64,000 nt of DNA, from assembly GCA_963728395.1 (NCBI GenBank), contig CAVSJJ010000008.1, positions 434,001 through 498,000 on the forward strand. Reading direction: 5' to 3'. Both the position numbers and the translations under genes were made by a program. Origin of the DNA: CAVSJJ01 sp963728395. Its GTDB lineage: Bacteria > Actinomycetota > Actinomycetes > Actinomycetales > Dermatophilaceae. A model generated the notes under the pieces. The model searched no databases. It worked only from the letters and a program-made list of their open reading frames with translations, and was not told the DNA's origin. How positions within the stretch are numbered: position 1 is the stretch's first letter; each line of letters starts with the position of its first letter. Shown here piece by piece: positions 47,407-55,851 of this stretch.

Positions 47407-47425
47407 GTAGGTAAGGCTAGCCTAC
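47407..47425. promoter_or_regulatory. DtxR/IdeR iron-box-like palindrome
   Basis: GTAGGTAAGGCTAGCCTAC resembles the 19-bp iron-box consensus (TTAGGTTAGGCTAACCTAA) at about 15 of 19 positions. It lies between two convergent genes and overlaps the stop of the DsbA-like gene, so it is not at a normal promoter. Its arms TGTAGG/CCTACA could also form a small terminator stem. Confidence 0.45.
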
Positions 47426-48075
47426 ATCTGGCCGGACGCAAGCCCCAGCACGCGCGCAAATCCCTCGACCGTCTGTGGACCGGCGGAGGCGGGCTGACCG
47501 GAGGCCATGACGAACGGGACCGAGGTGACGCCGGCCTCGGCCGCCGCAGCCTCGTCGGCCCGGACCGCCTCGAGATAGTCATCGCCGGTGAGGGCCGTCC
47601 CGAGCCGGCGCTCGTCCAGGCCGGCCTCGGCACCGAGGCGAAGGAGCACGGCGGGGTCGTCGATCGCCTTACCCTCGGCGAGGTACGCGGCGTAGAGCCG
47701 CTCGAGGGCTGCCGACTGCAGGGCCGGCCCGCCGAGGTCGAGGGCGGCGGCGAGCAGCCGGTGGGCGTCGAGGGTGTTGACCGGGCGCAGTGCGTCGAGG
47801 TCGATGACGATGCCATCGGGCCGCGCGTCGATGACGATCGACTCGAGCAGCACCCGCGCCTCCTCCTCGCTCACCCCGTGCAGTCGGGCCTGCTGGGCGA
47901 AGGCCGTCCCCTCGCCACCGCGCGGGGCGTCTGGGTCGAGCTCGAAGGACCGGTAGACGACGCTCACCTCTGCGGGGTGGGGGCTGGCCGCGATGGCGGC
48001 CTCGAGCCGCCGCTTCGCGACGTAGCACGTCGGCGAGATCAGGTCGACCCAGACGTCGAGCGCGATGGAGGCCAT
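47422..48075 (-). CDS. DsbA-family (FrnE-like) protein lacking the first active-site Cys
   Basis: 217 residues. Thioredoxin-fold with helical insertion: VWVDLISPTCYVAKRRLEAA, VVYRSFELDPDAPRGGEGTA, then the cis-Pro loop AGVTSVPFVMASGQPASAGP and a final helix. In FrnE-like proteins the motif is Cys-Pro-x-Cys; here it is Ser-Pro-Thr-Cys, so ordinary disulfide exchange is not expected. Start ATG 48075 (MASIALDV), with another ATG 12 nt upstream. Possibly related to isomerase-type members. Confidence 0.85.
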   Translation of the reverse strand: MASIALDVWVDLISPTCYVAKRRLEAAIAASPHPAEVSVVYRSFELDPDAPRGGEGTAFAQQARLHGVSEEEARVLLESIVIDARPDGIVIDLDALRPVNTLDAHRLLAAALDLGGPALQSAALERLYAAYLAEGKAIDDPAVLLRLGAEAGLDERRLGTALTGDDYLEAVRADEAAAAEAGVTSVPFVMASGQPASAGPQTVEGFARVLGLASGQM

Positions 48076-48126
48076 GCGCTCCATCAAAGCACGTGACGCC
48101 GTCGCCGGCCCCGGTGGGCCGGACGC

Positions 48127-48161
48127 GACGACGCCCCGGCCGAGTCGGCCGGGGCGTCGTC
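48127..48161 (-). terminator. Strong terminator hairpin of the NlpC/P60 gene
   Basis: GACGACGCCCCGGCC and GGCCGGGGCGTCGTC, 15-bp perfect stem, 5-nt loop, 30 nt after the stop of the NlpC/P60 gene. Confidence 0.8.
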
Positions 48162-48190
48162 GAGGCGCGCAGGGCGCCGCTGGCAGGGGA

Positions 48191-48934
48191 TCAGAACCGG
48201 CCGTAGCCGCTGACGCCGGAGTAGATGGCCCGCACGTCGGTGACCGTCCCGGTGTGCGCGGCGTCGATCATCATGCCGTTGCCGACGTAGATGCCGACGT
48301 GCCAGGCCGGGGAGCCGAAGAAGATCAGGTCGCCGGGCTGGGGGTTGGAGACCCTGGCCGCCGCCGCCTGCTGCGCCGAGGCCGTGCGGGGGATGGAGAT
48401 GCCGGCCTTGGCGTAGACGTACTGGGTGAAGCCGGAGCAGTCGAAGCCGGAGAGCGACTCGCCGCCGTAGACGTAGGGGATGCCGAGCAGCCCACGCGCG
48501 ATGTTGACGATCTGGCTCGAGGACTGCGGGATGTTGTGGATCGGGGCCCGGTAGGCCGAGCGCGCGACGCTCGCGGTGGCGACCCGGGTGATCACCGGCT
48601 TCGGCGTCGGCCTCGGCTTCGGCTTGGGCTTGGCCACCGCCTTGAGGCCGGCGACCCCGACCGTCTCGGTCTTGACCGGTGCGACGGTGGCGGGGGCGAT
48701 GAGCGCGGGGGCGTCGTTGACGGCCTGGGCACTCGCCGTGGCCGGGGCCGCGGCCGCCTTCTCCGCGGCGTGGGCCGGAAGGGCGAAGGTCGCCACGAGG
48801 CCGCCGGAGGCGGCCAGGACGGCGGAGGCCTTGACGCTGGACTCCCCGGCGCGGGAGACGATGACGGCGATCTCGGACAGGGGGTTGTACCGACCCGGCG
48901 AACGGTGACGGCCGGACAGGGGGGAGTCAGCCAC
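48191..48934 (-). CDS. Secreted NlpC/P60 peptidoglycan hydrolase
   Basis: 247 residues. N-terminal secretion signal (KASAVLAASGGLVATFALPAHA, shown in part: SGGLVATFALPAHA), an Ala/Pro-rich and Lys-Pro-repeat linker (KPKPKPRPTPKP), then the NlpC/P60 domain: IPYVYGGESLSGFDCSGFTQ with catalytic Cys, PGDLIFFGSPAWHVGIYVGN with His, and MMIDAAHTG. It should cut the peptide stem of peptidoglycan. GTG 48934 has GAGAGG 8 nt upstream. Expression is probably controlled by the c-di-AMP riboswitch in its leader, as in other actinobacterial wall hydrolases. Confidence 0.92.
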   Translation of the reverse strand: MADSPLSGRHRSPGRYNPLSEIAVIVSRAGESSVKASAVLAASGGLVATFALPAHAAEKAAAAPATASAQAVNDAPALIAPATVAPVKTETVGVAGLKAVAKPKPKPRPTPKPVITRVATASVARSAYRAPIHNIPQSSSQIVNIARGLLGIPYVYGGESLSGFDCSGFTQYVYAKAGISIPRTASAQQAAAARVSNPQPGDLIFFGSPAWHVGIYVGNGMMIDAAHTGTVTDVRAIYSGVSGYGRF

Positions 48935-48947
48935 GGTGAACCTCTCG

Positions 48948-49135
48948 TCGCCTACGAAGTGAGCTGTCGGGTTCGGGCTGAGGTTCTGCCCGGTCCGACC
49001 GGATGGGGGCATCCGGCGGGACTTCACCCCGAGGGGCCTCGTGGAGACGGCCCCGGAAGTGGGTCCCCCGCTCCTGCCAGCGGCATACGTCGTGTCCACG
49101 GAACCGGTGGCAGGATTCGGCGATCCGGCTTCGTG
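48948..49135 (-). promoter_or_regulatory. Cyclic di-AMP riboswitch (ydaO/yuaA)
   Basis: The leader of the NlpC/P60 gene carries the conserved blocks of the ydaO class in order on the minus strand: TCGCCGAATCCTGCC, GGCAGGAGCGGGGGACCCA, GGGGTGAAGTCCC, AACCTCAGCCCGAACCCG, ACAGCTCACTTCGTAGGCGA. The outer stem TCGCC/GGCGA closes it. In actinobacteria this riboswitch turns off wall-hydrolase genes when c-di-AMP is high. Confidence 0.85.
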
Positions 49136-49337
49136 AGCTCGTCCCAGGGGTGAACGAACCTCGACCACGGTACACAACCCCTCAGGGGATGTCACATTTG
49201 GGTCACGGCGTGGTGGATTCGGTTCCCCACACCGGGACGCATCCGCCCGGCTGCACCGACGGACCGGCCGGGCACCCGTCGGTGAGAACGCTTTCCCACC
49301 GGTCACATCCACCCCACCCAGCACCGGGGCTACCTGC

Positions 49338-50192
49338 TCAGCCGACCGAGACGTGGACGTGGTCCTCGTGGTTGGCCGTGATGGAGCCACGGTCGGCCAT
49401 CGGCCGCCACGTCGCGGAGCCGGGAAACCAGATCCGCTGCCGCCAGATGACGTAGGTCACGTGGAACGCGGCGGCGTGGGCCTGGACGAAGGCCGCCACC
49501 GCATCGCCCTGGCCGCGGCCGGAGATCATGATGTCGACCGCCCGGCCGGCACCGTGGTCGCCGCTGTCACCCGGGCGGTATCCGCCGATCGTCGCGATCC
49601 CGAAGGTCGACCGGACGGCCGAGTAACAGGCGGACGCATGCGGGCCTAGCCCGAGCGCGGCCGCCTGCGCGGCAAACGCGTCGGTGGAGAACGCGGGCAC
49701 CGACGCCGGCGTTGGCGCGGGCTTCGGCGCCGCGGCCCGAGGCACCGCCCGCAGACCGGACACCCCGGTCCGGTCGGGAGCGAGGGCGGCGACGGCCGGC
49801 GGGGCGCTGATCGCCACGGGGGACGTGGCCGCCGCGCGGCCCGCCCGCGTCCCGCCCCGGGCGGCGCGGCCGGGCGCGTGTCGCGCGAGCGCCGGGTCGA
49901 TGCGCCCGGCGGTGCTCGTCGCGCCGCGCCGGGTCTCGGCGACGCTCGGAGAGGGGACGAGGAGGATCGCGGCCACCCCCGCCGTCAGGCCGGCGCCAAC
50001 CCCGCCCTTGACGGCGTGCCGGGTGGCGAGCGTCGAGCGCAGCGGCCCGCGGCGGCGACCGGAGCCGTGGCGCGCGGCAAGCCGACCACGGGCACGGGGA
50101 GGACCGGCCGACGAGGACTGGGGGCACCAGGGAATGCCTTTCGGGTCGGTCGAGGTGGCCCCACGGTAGCCAGCCGACCGCTGCACTGTCAC
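49338..50192 (-). CDS. Secreted protein with VldE/ARB_07466-like C-terminal domain
   Basis: 284 residues from a GTG at 50192, but the true start may lie further in. A basic N-region is followed by a hydrophobic stretch (GGVGAGLTAGVAAILLVPSP), then an Ala/Pro/Arg-rich linker (residues 90-190). The C-terminal domain SACYSAVRSTFGIATIGGYR, DSGDHGAGRAVDIMISGRGQ, HVTYVIWRQRIWFPGS and ANHEDHVHVSVG matches the D-Ala-D-Ala-carboxypeptidase-like fold with His-x3-D and HVH metal ligands. Likely cell-wall associated. No second riboswitch was seen upstream. Confidence 0.75.
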   Translation of the reverse strand: MTVQRSAGYRGATSTDPKGIPWCPQSSSAGPPRARGRLAARHGSGRRRGPLRSTLATRHAVKGGVGAGLTAGVAAILLVPSPSVAETRRGATSTAGRIDPALARHAPGRAARGGTRAGRAAATSPVAISAPPAVAALAPDRTGVSGLRAVPRAAAPKPAPTPASVPAFSTDAFAAQAAALGLGPHASACYSAVRSTFGIATIGGYRPGDSGDHGAGRAVDIMISGRGQGDAVAAFVQAHAAAFHVTYVIWRQRIWFPGSATWRPMADRGSITANHEDHVHVSVG

Positions 50193-50270
50193 GTGTCGTG
50201 CGCCGGCCGCGAAAGTGGCACCCGCCCGGCGCCGGTGTCCCCCGGGCGCCGGAACGACCCTCGCGGCGGG

Positions 50271-50970
50271 CTACTCGGCGGAGACGAAGACGTGGACGGC
50301 GATATCGTCCGGGAGCGAGACCCCACTCGTCTCGTCGGCGCCGTCCCGGGTCGCGATGACCCGGCCGCCCTCGCGCCGGACCCGGGCCGGCTGGCCGGGG
50401 AGCAGCCCGGCCGCGGTCAGCAGGGTGAGCGCGTCGTGGTCGACCTGGACCGGCTCCCCGATCCGGCGGACCTGGACGGTGACCGGCTGGGTGTCTGCGA
50501 CGGCGGCAAGGGTCGTCAGGCCGCTTCGGAACTCGATCGACTCCCCGGCGTCGCCGAGCTCGTCCAGGCCCGGGATGGGGTTGCCGTAGGGCGACTCTCG
50601 GCGGTCGCCGAGCAGGGCGAGGATCTTGCGCTCGACCCGGTCGGACATGACGTGCTCCCACCGGCAGGCCTCGTCGTGGACGAACTCCCACTCCAGCCCG
50701 ATCACGTCGACGAGGAGCCGCTCGGCCAGCCGGTGCTTGCGCATGACCCGGGTCGCCACCTGCCGGCCCTCGTCGGAGAGCTCGATGTGCCGGTCGCCCT
50801 GGACGGCGAGAAGTCCGTCGCGCTCCATCCGCGCCACCGTCTGCGAGACGGTCGGGCCCGGAGTGGCCGAGCCGCTCGGCGATCCGGGCGCGGAGGGGGA
50901 CGATCCCCTCCTCCTCGAGCTCGTAGATGGTGCGGAGGTACATCTCCGTGGTGTCGATGAGGTCGCTCAC
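50271..50970 (-). pseudogene. DtxR-family metalloregulator, frameshifted
   Basis: From GTG 50970: LIDTTEMYLRTIYELEEEGI, LRARIAERLGHSGP is the standard DtxR/IdeR/MntR HTH. An extra C at about 50857-50859 (GGGCCC instead of GGGCC) shifts the frame; the protein resumes as ARMERDGLLAVQGDRHIELS, HRLAERLLVDVIGLEWEFVH (metal ligands), DEACRWEHVMSDRVERKILA and an SH3-like FeoA domain. Full length would be about 233 residues, normal for the family. A palindromic operator overlaps its ribosome site. Because such regulators are often important, an assembly error is quite possible. Confidence 0.85.
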
Positions 50971-50971
50971 G

Positions 50972-50991
50972 AGGTAAGCCTCTCATTACCT
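50972..50991. promoter_or_regulatory. Palindromic operator at the dtxR-like start
   Basis: AGGTAA and TTACCT with 8-nt spacer, directly before the GTG start of the DtxR-like gene. The arms resemble DtxR/MntR half-sites, so autoregulation is likely. It also lies 21 nt from the end of the MFS gene at 51012. Confidence 0.65.
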
Positions 50992-51011
50992 GACGCGATC
51001 GAGCACGAGGT

Positions 51012-52256
51012 TCACGTCAGGACGTGCTCGGGTCGCGCCGGGAGACCGGTCTGCGGGTCGTAGGCCGGCACCCACCGGGCCAGCCAGAGCCCACCGAGGA
51101 CGACGAGGCCCCCGACGCCGACGCAGGCGAGCGCCAGCCCGGCGAGCGTCGCGACGAGGCTGACGAGCAGCGGCCCGCCGTTCGCCCCGACGAGCGCGAG
51201 AAGTCGCCACGCGCCGAGGAACTGGGCCCGGCCCTCGAGCGGCGCCACGTCGGCCCCGAGGGTCATGACGAGCCCGGAGCCGAGCCCGGAGCCGATGCCC
51301 ATCGCGACGGCCACCGCGCCGACGCCGACCAGCCCGGTGGTGAGCGGGAGGACCATCGTGCCGAGGCCGAGGACGACGACGGTCGGCACGGCGACCCACA
51401 CCCGGCCGAAGCGGTCCATGACCGACCCGGCGGGATAGAACAGGAGCATCTCGATCCCGCCGGCGACCCCGAAGACGAGGGAGGTCTGCGCGGCCGAGAG
51501 CCCCACCGACTCGGCCCACAGCGGGACGACGGCGACCCGGGTGGCCCGGGCGATCCCGATCACGAGGACGCCGATCCCGATGGTCAGCAGCGTGCGCCGT
51601 TGCGACCTGACGACGTCGAGCACCCGGACCGGGCGCACCTCGCGGGTCGCCGCCTCATGGCCCGCCGTCACGTCGAAGGTCGCCCGGACCAGGAGGACGG
51701 TGAGCAGCCCGGCGGCCGCCGAGACGGCATACGCGCCCTGCGGACCCCAGACGGCGATGACCGGGGCACCGACGAACGGCCCGAGGAACAGCCCGACCCG
51801 ATGCACCCCGCCGAGCGTCGACATCGCCCGGGCCCGCATGGGCACCGGCGCCGCGTCGGTGAGGTACGCCTGACGGGCCAGGAGGAAGACGGCCTGGGTC
51901 AGGCCGAGGACGGCCAGGGCGGCGACGAACACGAACAGCCCCGGGGCCACCATCGCGACGAGTGAGGCGGCGGCGTCGACGGTGGCCGCGAGGACGAGCG
52001 CGCGGCGCTCCCCGATCCGGGCGACGAGGGCGCCGGCCGGCAGCGCGACGACGAGCTCGGCCAGCGAGGAGACGGCGACGGCGAGGGCGGCGAGGGCGAC
52101 CGACGCGCCGAGGCCGCGCGCCGAGAGCGCGATGACCGGCATGACCGCACCCGTTCCGACCGAGGCGAGGGCCGAGGGCCCGAACGCGGGGAGGGCGATG
52201 CGGCGTAGCGAGAAGTCGGCGGCGGCGTCGGGCCGGCCGCCGGGTGGCGTGCTCAT
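51012..52256 (-). CDS. MFS permease
   Basis: 414 residues, about twelve hydrophobic segments. LVVALPAGALVARIGERRAL and FYPAGSVMDRFGRVWVAVPT are the loop motifs of the two halves. The N-terminal half continues PMRARAMSTLGGVHRVGLFL. Drug- or sugar-type efflux is possible; substrate unknown. ATG 52256 is the start of the conserved part (MSTPPGG). Located 21 nt before the DtxR operator, on the same strand as dtxR. Confidence 0.87.
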   Translation of the reverse strand: MSTPPGGRPDAAADFSLRRIALPAFGPSALASVGTGAVMPVIALSARGLGASVALAALAVAVSSLAELVVALPAGALVARIGERRALVLAATVDAAASLVAMVAPGLFVFVAALAVLGLTQAVFLLARQAYLTDAAPVPMRARAMSTLGGVHRVGLFLGPFVGAPVIAVWGPQGAYAVSAAAGLLTVLLVRATFDVTAGHEAATREVRPVRVLDVVRSQRRTLLTIGIGVLVIGIARATRVAVVPLWAESVGLSAAQTSLVFGVAGGIEMLLFYPAGSVMDRFGRVWVAVPTVVVLGLGTMVLPLTTGLVGVGAVAVAMGIGSGLGSGLVMTLGADVAPLEGRAQFLGAWRLLALVGANGGPLLVSLVATLAGLALACVGVGGLVVLGGLWLARWVPAYDPQTGLPARPEHVLT

Positions 52257-52315
52257 CGCCGTCCATCGTGTCATCGGGGGGCGACGGCCGATGCGCGGCT
52301 GGGTAGGTTGGCGGG

Positions 52316-53032
52316 ATGAGCCTCACCGTCGACCGCCGCTTCCAGGGACCGCCCGAGTCCGGCAACGGGGGCTGGGTGAGCGGCGCGCTCGCCGAGCACG
52401 CCGCGGCGCCGGCGGGTGCCGCGGTCACGGTGCGCCTGGCCTCACCCCCTCCCCTCGATCGCCCGCTCGGGGTCGAGGACGACGGCGCCGGAGGGGTGCG
52501 ACTGCGGGACGGGGACCACCTCGTCGCGAGCGCCGTCCCGGCCCCGGACCTCACCACCCCGGTCGCCCAGCCGGTGCCCCTCGCGCTCGCCCGGTCGGCC
52601 GAGACGGCCTACGAGGGGCTGAGCGACCACCCCTTCCCGACCTGCTTCGCCTGCGGCACCGGACGGGACCCGGACGACGCCCTGTGCCTGCGGCCCGGTC
52701 CGGTCGGGGACGGAACCGGCCGGTATGCCGCGAGCTGGGTTCCGCGCGAGGTCACCGTGCCGATCGTCTGGGCGGCGCTGGACTGCCCCGGCGGATGGTC
52801 CGCGGGCATCGCCGGACGGCCGATGGTGCTCGGGACGATGACCGCGCGGGTCCTCGCGCTGCCCCGGGTGGGCGAGCCGCACGTCGTCGTCGCCTGGCCG
52901 CGCGGCGGGGAGGGCCGCAAGTTCCTGTCCGCCAGCGCGCTGTTCACCGAGCGCGGCGAGCTGCTGGCCCGCGCCGAGGCGACCTGGATCGCCGTCGACC
53001 CGACCGCCGTCCGACCGAGGAGTGCCCCATGA
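52316..53032 (+). CDS. Hotdog-like protein of unknown function
   Basis: 238 residues. NGGWVSGALAEHAAAPAGAA at the start resembles acyl-CoA thioesterase/hotdog domains, and the second half holds FPTCFACGTGRDPDDALCLR, TVPIVWAALDCPGGWSAGIA and RVLALPRVGEPHVVVAWPRG. The Cys-x-x-Cys with a further Cys may bind a metal. Its stop overlaps the next gene (ATGA), so the two are co-translated with a reductase. Confidence 0.6.
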   Translation: MSLTVDRRFQGPPESGNGGWVSGALAEHAAAPAGAAVTVRLASPPPLDRPLGVEDDGAGGVRLRDGDHLVASAVPAPDLTTPVAQPVPLALARSAETAYEGLSDHPFPTCFACGTGRDPDDALCLRPGPVGDGTGRYAASWVPREVTVPIVWAALDCPGGWSAGIAGRPMVLGTMTARVLALPRVGEPHVVVAWPRGGEGRKFLSASALFTERGELLARAEATWIAVDPTAVRPRSAP

Positions 53033-53820
53033 CCGACCCGTCCGCCGCCCCGTCCGCCTCCGGCGACGGCGGATCCGCGACCCCCCGGACGGCCGTCGTC
53101 ACCGGCGCGAGCAGCGGCATCGGCGCCGCGACGGCCCGCGCGCTCGCGGCCACCGGGTACCGGGTCGTGTGCGCCGCCCGACGGGCGGATCGGGTCCGTC
53201 AGCTCGCCGAGGAGATCGACGGCGTCCCCGTCCGGTGCGACGTCACCGAGCCCGAGGACGTCGCCGCCCTGGCCGAGGTCGCCGGGTCCTCGCTGAACCT
53301 CCTGGTCAACAACGCCGGCGGGGCCCTCGGCCTGGAGCCGGTGGCCGAGGCCGACCTCGAGAAGTGGCGGACGATGTACGAGACGAACGTCCTCGGCACC
53401 GTCGCAGTGACCAAGGCCCTTCTCCCGGCGCTGCTCGCGGCCGGGGACGGGATCATCGTCAATGTCTCGTCCATCGCCGGGCACCTCGCCTACGAGGGCG
53501 GCGGGGGCTACACCGTCGCCAAGCACGGGACGACCGTCGTCACCGAGACGCTGCGCCTCGAGCTCGTCGACCAGCCGGTGCGGATCACCGAGATCGCGCC
53601 GGGCATGGTGCACACCGCGGAGTTCTCGCTCACCCGGTTCGGCGGGGACCAGGAGCGGGCCGACCGGGTCTACGAGGGAGTCCCCGGCCCGCTCCGCGCC
53701 GAGGACGTCGCCGAGGCGATCGCCTGGATGGCGACCCGGCCGGTCCACGTCAACGTCGACCTGCTCGTCATCAAGCCCCGCGCCCAGGCCGCACCGCACA
53801 AGGTGCAGCGCACCTCCTAG
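53029..53820 (+). CDS. Short-chain dehydrogenase (YdfG-like)
   Basis: 263 residues, classical SDR. TAVVTGASSGIGAATARALA with Gly-rich loop, CAARRADR (Arg pair favouring NADP), LNLLVNNAGGALGLEPV, IIVNVSSIAGHLAYEGGGGY with catalytic Ser and Tyr, TVAKHGTTVV with Lys, and EIAPGMVHTAEFSLTRFGGD. Closest in pattern to NADP-dependent 3-hydroxy acid dehydrogenases. ATG 53029 overlaps the hotdog-like gene, indicating linked functions. Confidence 0.9.
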   Translation: MTDPSAAPSASGDGGSATPRTAVVTGASSGIGAATARALAATGYRVVCAARRADRVRQLAEEIDGVPVRCDVTEPEDVAALAEVAGSSLNLLVNNAGGALGLEPVAEADLEKWRTMYETNVLGTVAVTKALLPALLAAGDGIIVNVSSIAGHLAYEGGGGYTVAKHGTTVVTETLRLELVDQPVRITEIAPGMVHTAEFSLTRFGGDQERADRVYEGVPGPLRAEDVAEAIAWMATRPVHVNVDLLVIKPRAQAAPHKVQRTS

Positions 53821-53842
53821 CCGACCCGACCGGCGCCGGGGC

Positions 53843-54520
53843 CTAGGGCTGGCGGCGGACGACCCGCCAGACGGTCGGGTCGTCCAGGCCCCCGGGGCCG
53901 GTCCGCAGGTAGGCCAGCCGGTCGTGCAGCCGGTCCCGCCGGCCGGCCCAGAGCTCGACCTCGTCGGGGACGACCCGCCAGCCGGCCCACGTGTCCGGCA
54001 CCGGCACGTCGTCGGGGCGGCCGCGGTCGGGCCACCGGGCGGCATACCGCTCGTAGGCCGCCTCGAGCTCGGCGCGTGAGGCGACCGGCGCGCTCTGCGT
54101 CGAGGCCCACGCCGAGATCCGCGACCCCCACGGCCGGCTCACCCAGTAGGCGCCCACCTCGTCGGCGCCGATCCGTTCGGCCGGCCCCCGGAACCGGATC
54201 GCCCGGTACAGCCCCGGCCAGGTCAGCGACGCGGCGAGGACCGGGTTGGCGGCGAGCTCGGCCCCCTTGGCCGAGTCCGTCGAGGAGACGAAGCCCGGCC
54301 CCCGGGCGTCGAGGAAGCGCATGAGGACCGTCCGCACGTTCGGCCGCCCCTGGGCATCGACCGTCGCGACCGACATCGCGTCCGGCTCGGCGACCGGGCC
54401 AGCGGCCCGGGCCGCCTGGGCCGCCGCGTCGACCCACGACCGCACCTGGTCCAGCGGGGTGGCAGCCAGCCCGCCCTCGGCCAGGCCCTCACCCGCGTAC
54501 TCGGTCCGCTCGTTCACCAT
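53843..54520 (-). CDS. pdxH: Pyridoxamine 5'-phosphate oxidase
   Basis: 225-residue FMN enzyme making pyridoxal 5'-phosphate. DAMSVATVDAQGRPNVRTVL and MRFLDARGPGFVSSTDSAKG form the FMN site; VSRPWGSRISAWASTQSAPV is the signature region; the C-terminus WRVVPDEVELWAGRRDRLHD contacts the substrate, ending VWRVVRRQP. ATG 54520. The adjacent citrate synthase and serC genes make up a common actinobacterial neighbourhood, and SerC uses PLP. Confidence 0.95.
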   Translation of the reverse strand: MVNERTEYAGEGLAEGGLAATPLDQVRSWVDAAAQAARAAGPVAEPDAMSVATVDAQGRPNVRTVLMRFLDARGPGFVSSTDSAKGAELAANPVLAASLTWPGLYRAIRFRGPAERIGADEVGAYWVSRPWGSRISAWASTQSAPVASRAELEAAYERYAARWPDRGRPDDVPVPDTWAGWRVVPDEVELWAGRRDRLHDRLAYLRTGPGGLDDPTVWRVVRRQP

Positions 54521-54566
54521 CCCGCGATCGTATGCCGCACCGCGCCGCCGGCCGGCGCGCCGGGTC

Positions 54567-55844
54567 TCAGGGCGCCGGGTCCTGGGCGTCGTAGCGGACG
54601 AAGCCGCGCTGCCACGCGGCGAAGCAGGCCATCGCCGCGACGCACGCGATCCCACCGAGGATCGCCATCCGGCCCTCACCGATGTGCTCGGCGAGCCCAC
54701 CGCCGGCGAGCTCGCCGAGCCGGGGACCGCCGGCCACGACGACGATGAAGACCCCCTGGAGCCGTCCGCGCATCCGGTCCGGCGTCGCGGACTGGAGGAT
54801 CGTCGTCCGGAACACCGCGGACACCGAGTCCGCCGCGCCCGCGAAGGCCATGGCGCCCACGGCGGCCCACAGGGCGTGCTCGCGGGTGAGCGCTCCTCCC
54901 GCCGCGAGAAGAGCGACGCCGAACCCGACGATCCCCACCCCCCAGCCGGCGACGCTGACGAGGATGGCCAACCCCTGCCGACGGACCTCGCCGAGGGCCC
55001 GCGAGGCACCCATGGCGAGGATCCCGCCGATGGCGGCCGCGGCATACAGCAGGCCGACCGTCGACGCGCCGCCGCCGAGGATGACCGCGCCGGCGGCCGG
55101 GAAGAGGACCCGAGGCTGGGCGAGGACCATGGCGGCGATGTCGGCGATGAAGGTCATCCGGACGTTCGGCGCCGTCCCGAGGAACCGGAAGCCGTCGAGG
55201 ACCGAGCGCAGCCCGGCCCGGCTCGCACCGCCGTGCTCCCCCGGCTCCGGGGGGACCGGGTGGAGCCGGAGGAGGCCGTAGAGCGCGGCGGTCGTGATGA
55301 CGGCGTCGGTGACGTAGGCCGCGGTGAACCCGTGCCGGCCGATGAGGACCCCGGCGAGAAGCGGGCCGGCGGTGAGCGAGGTGTTCATGGCGACGACGCC
55401 GAGCGCGTTGGCGGCCGGCAGCTGCTCGGCCGGCAGGATGCGCGGGTAGATGGAGGATCGGGCCGGGCCGGACACACCGGAGGCCCCGCTCCACACCGCG
55501 ACGATGGCGAAGAGGACCCGGACGTCGGTGTTGCCGAGCCAGGCCTGGACGGCCGCCGCGATGCTCGTCGCCCACGACACGGTATTCGCGACCAGGCCGA
55601 CGAGCCGGCGGTCGTGGTGGTCGGACAGCGAGCCGCCGTACAGGCCCATGACGACGAGCGGGACGAGAGCGGCCAGCCCGACGAGGCCGACGGCCCCGGT
55701 CGAGCGGGTGAGGTCATAGACCTGGAGTCCGATGGCGACGACCGCCATCTGCGAGCCGACGTTGGACAGGGTGAAGCCGGCATACAGCCGTCGGTACTCG
55801 ACGCTCTCCCGCAACGGGGTGAGGTCGGGGAGCAGGCGGGACAC
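54567..55844 (-). CDS. MFS permease
   Basis: 425 residues, about twelve segments. YRRLYAGFTLSNVGSQMAVV and GGSLSDHHDRRLVGLVANTV (loop 2) are typical of the enterobactin-exporter EntS-like MFS group; the C-terminal half has SATPDRMRGRLQGVFIVVVA. Start GTG 55844, 7 nt after the stop of the upstream DHA2 permease, so the two probably form one operon. Confidence 0.87.
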   Translation of the reverse strand: MSRLLPDLTPLRESVEYRRLYAGFTLSNVGSQMAVVAIGLQVYDLTRSTGAVGLVGLAALVPLVVMGLYGGSLSDHHDRRLVGLVANTVSWATSIAAAVQAWLGNTDVRVLFAIVAVWSGASGVSGPARSSIYPRILPAEQLPAANALGVVAMNTSLTAGPLLAGVLIGRHGFTAAYVTDAVITTAALYGLLRLHPVPPEPGEHGGASRAGLRSVLDGFRFLGTAPNVRMTFIADIAAMVLAQPRVLFPAAGAVILGGGASTVGLLYAAAAIGGILAMGASRALGEVRRQGLAILVSVAGWGVGIVGFGVALLAAGGALTREHALWAAVGAMAFAGAADSVSAVFRTTILQSATPDRMRGRLQGVFIVVVAGGPRLGELAGGGLAEHIGEGRMAILGGIACVAAMACFAAWQRGFVRYDAQDPAP

Positions 55845-55851
55845 CCGGGGA

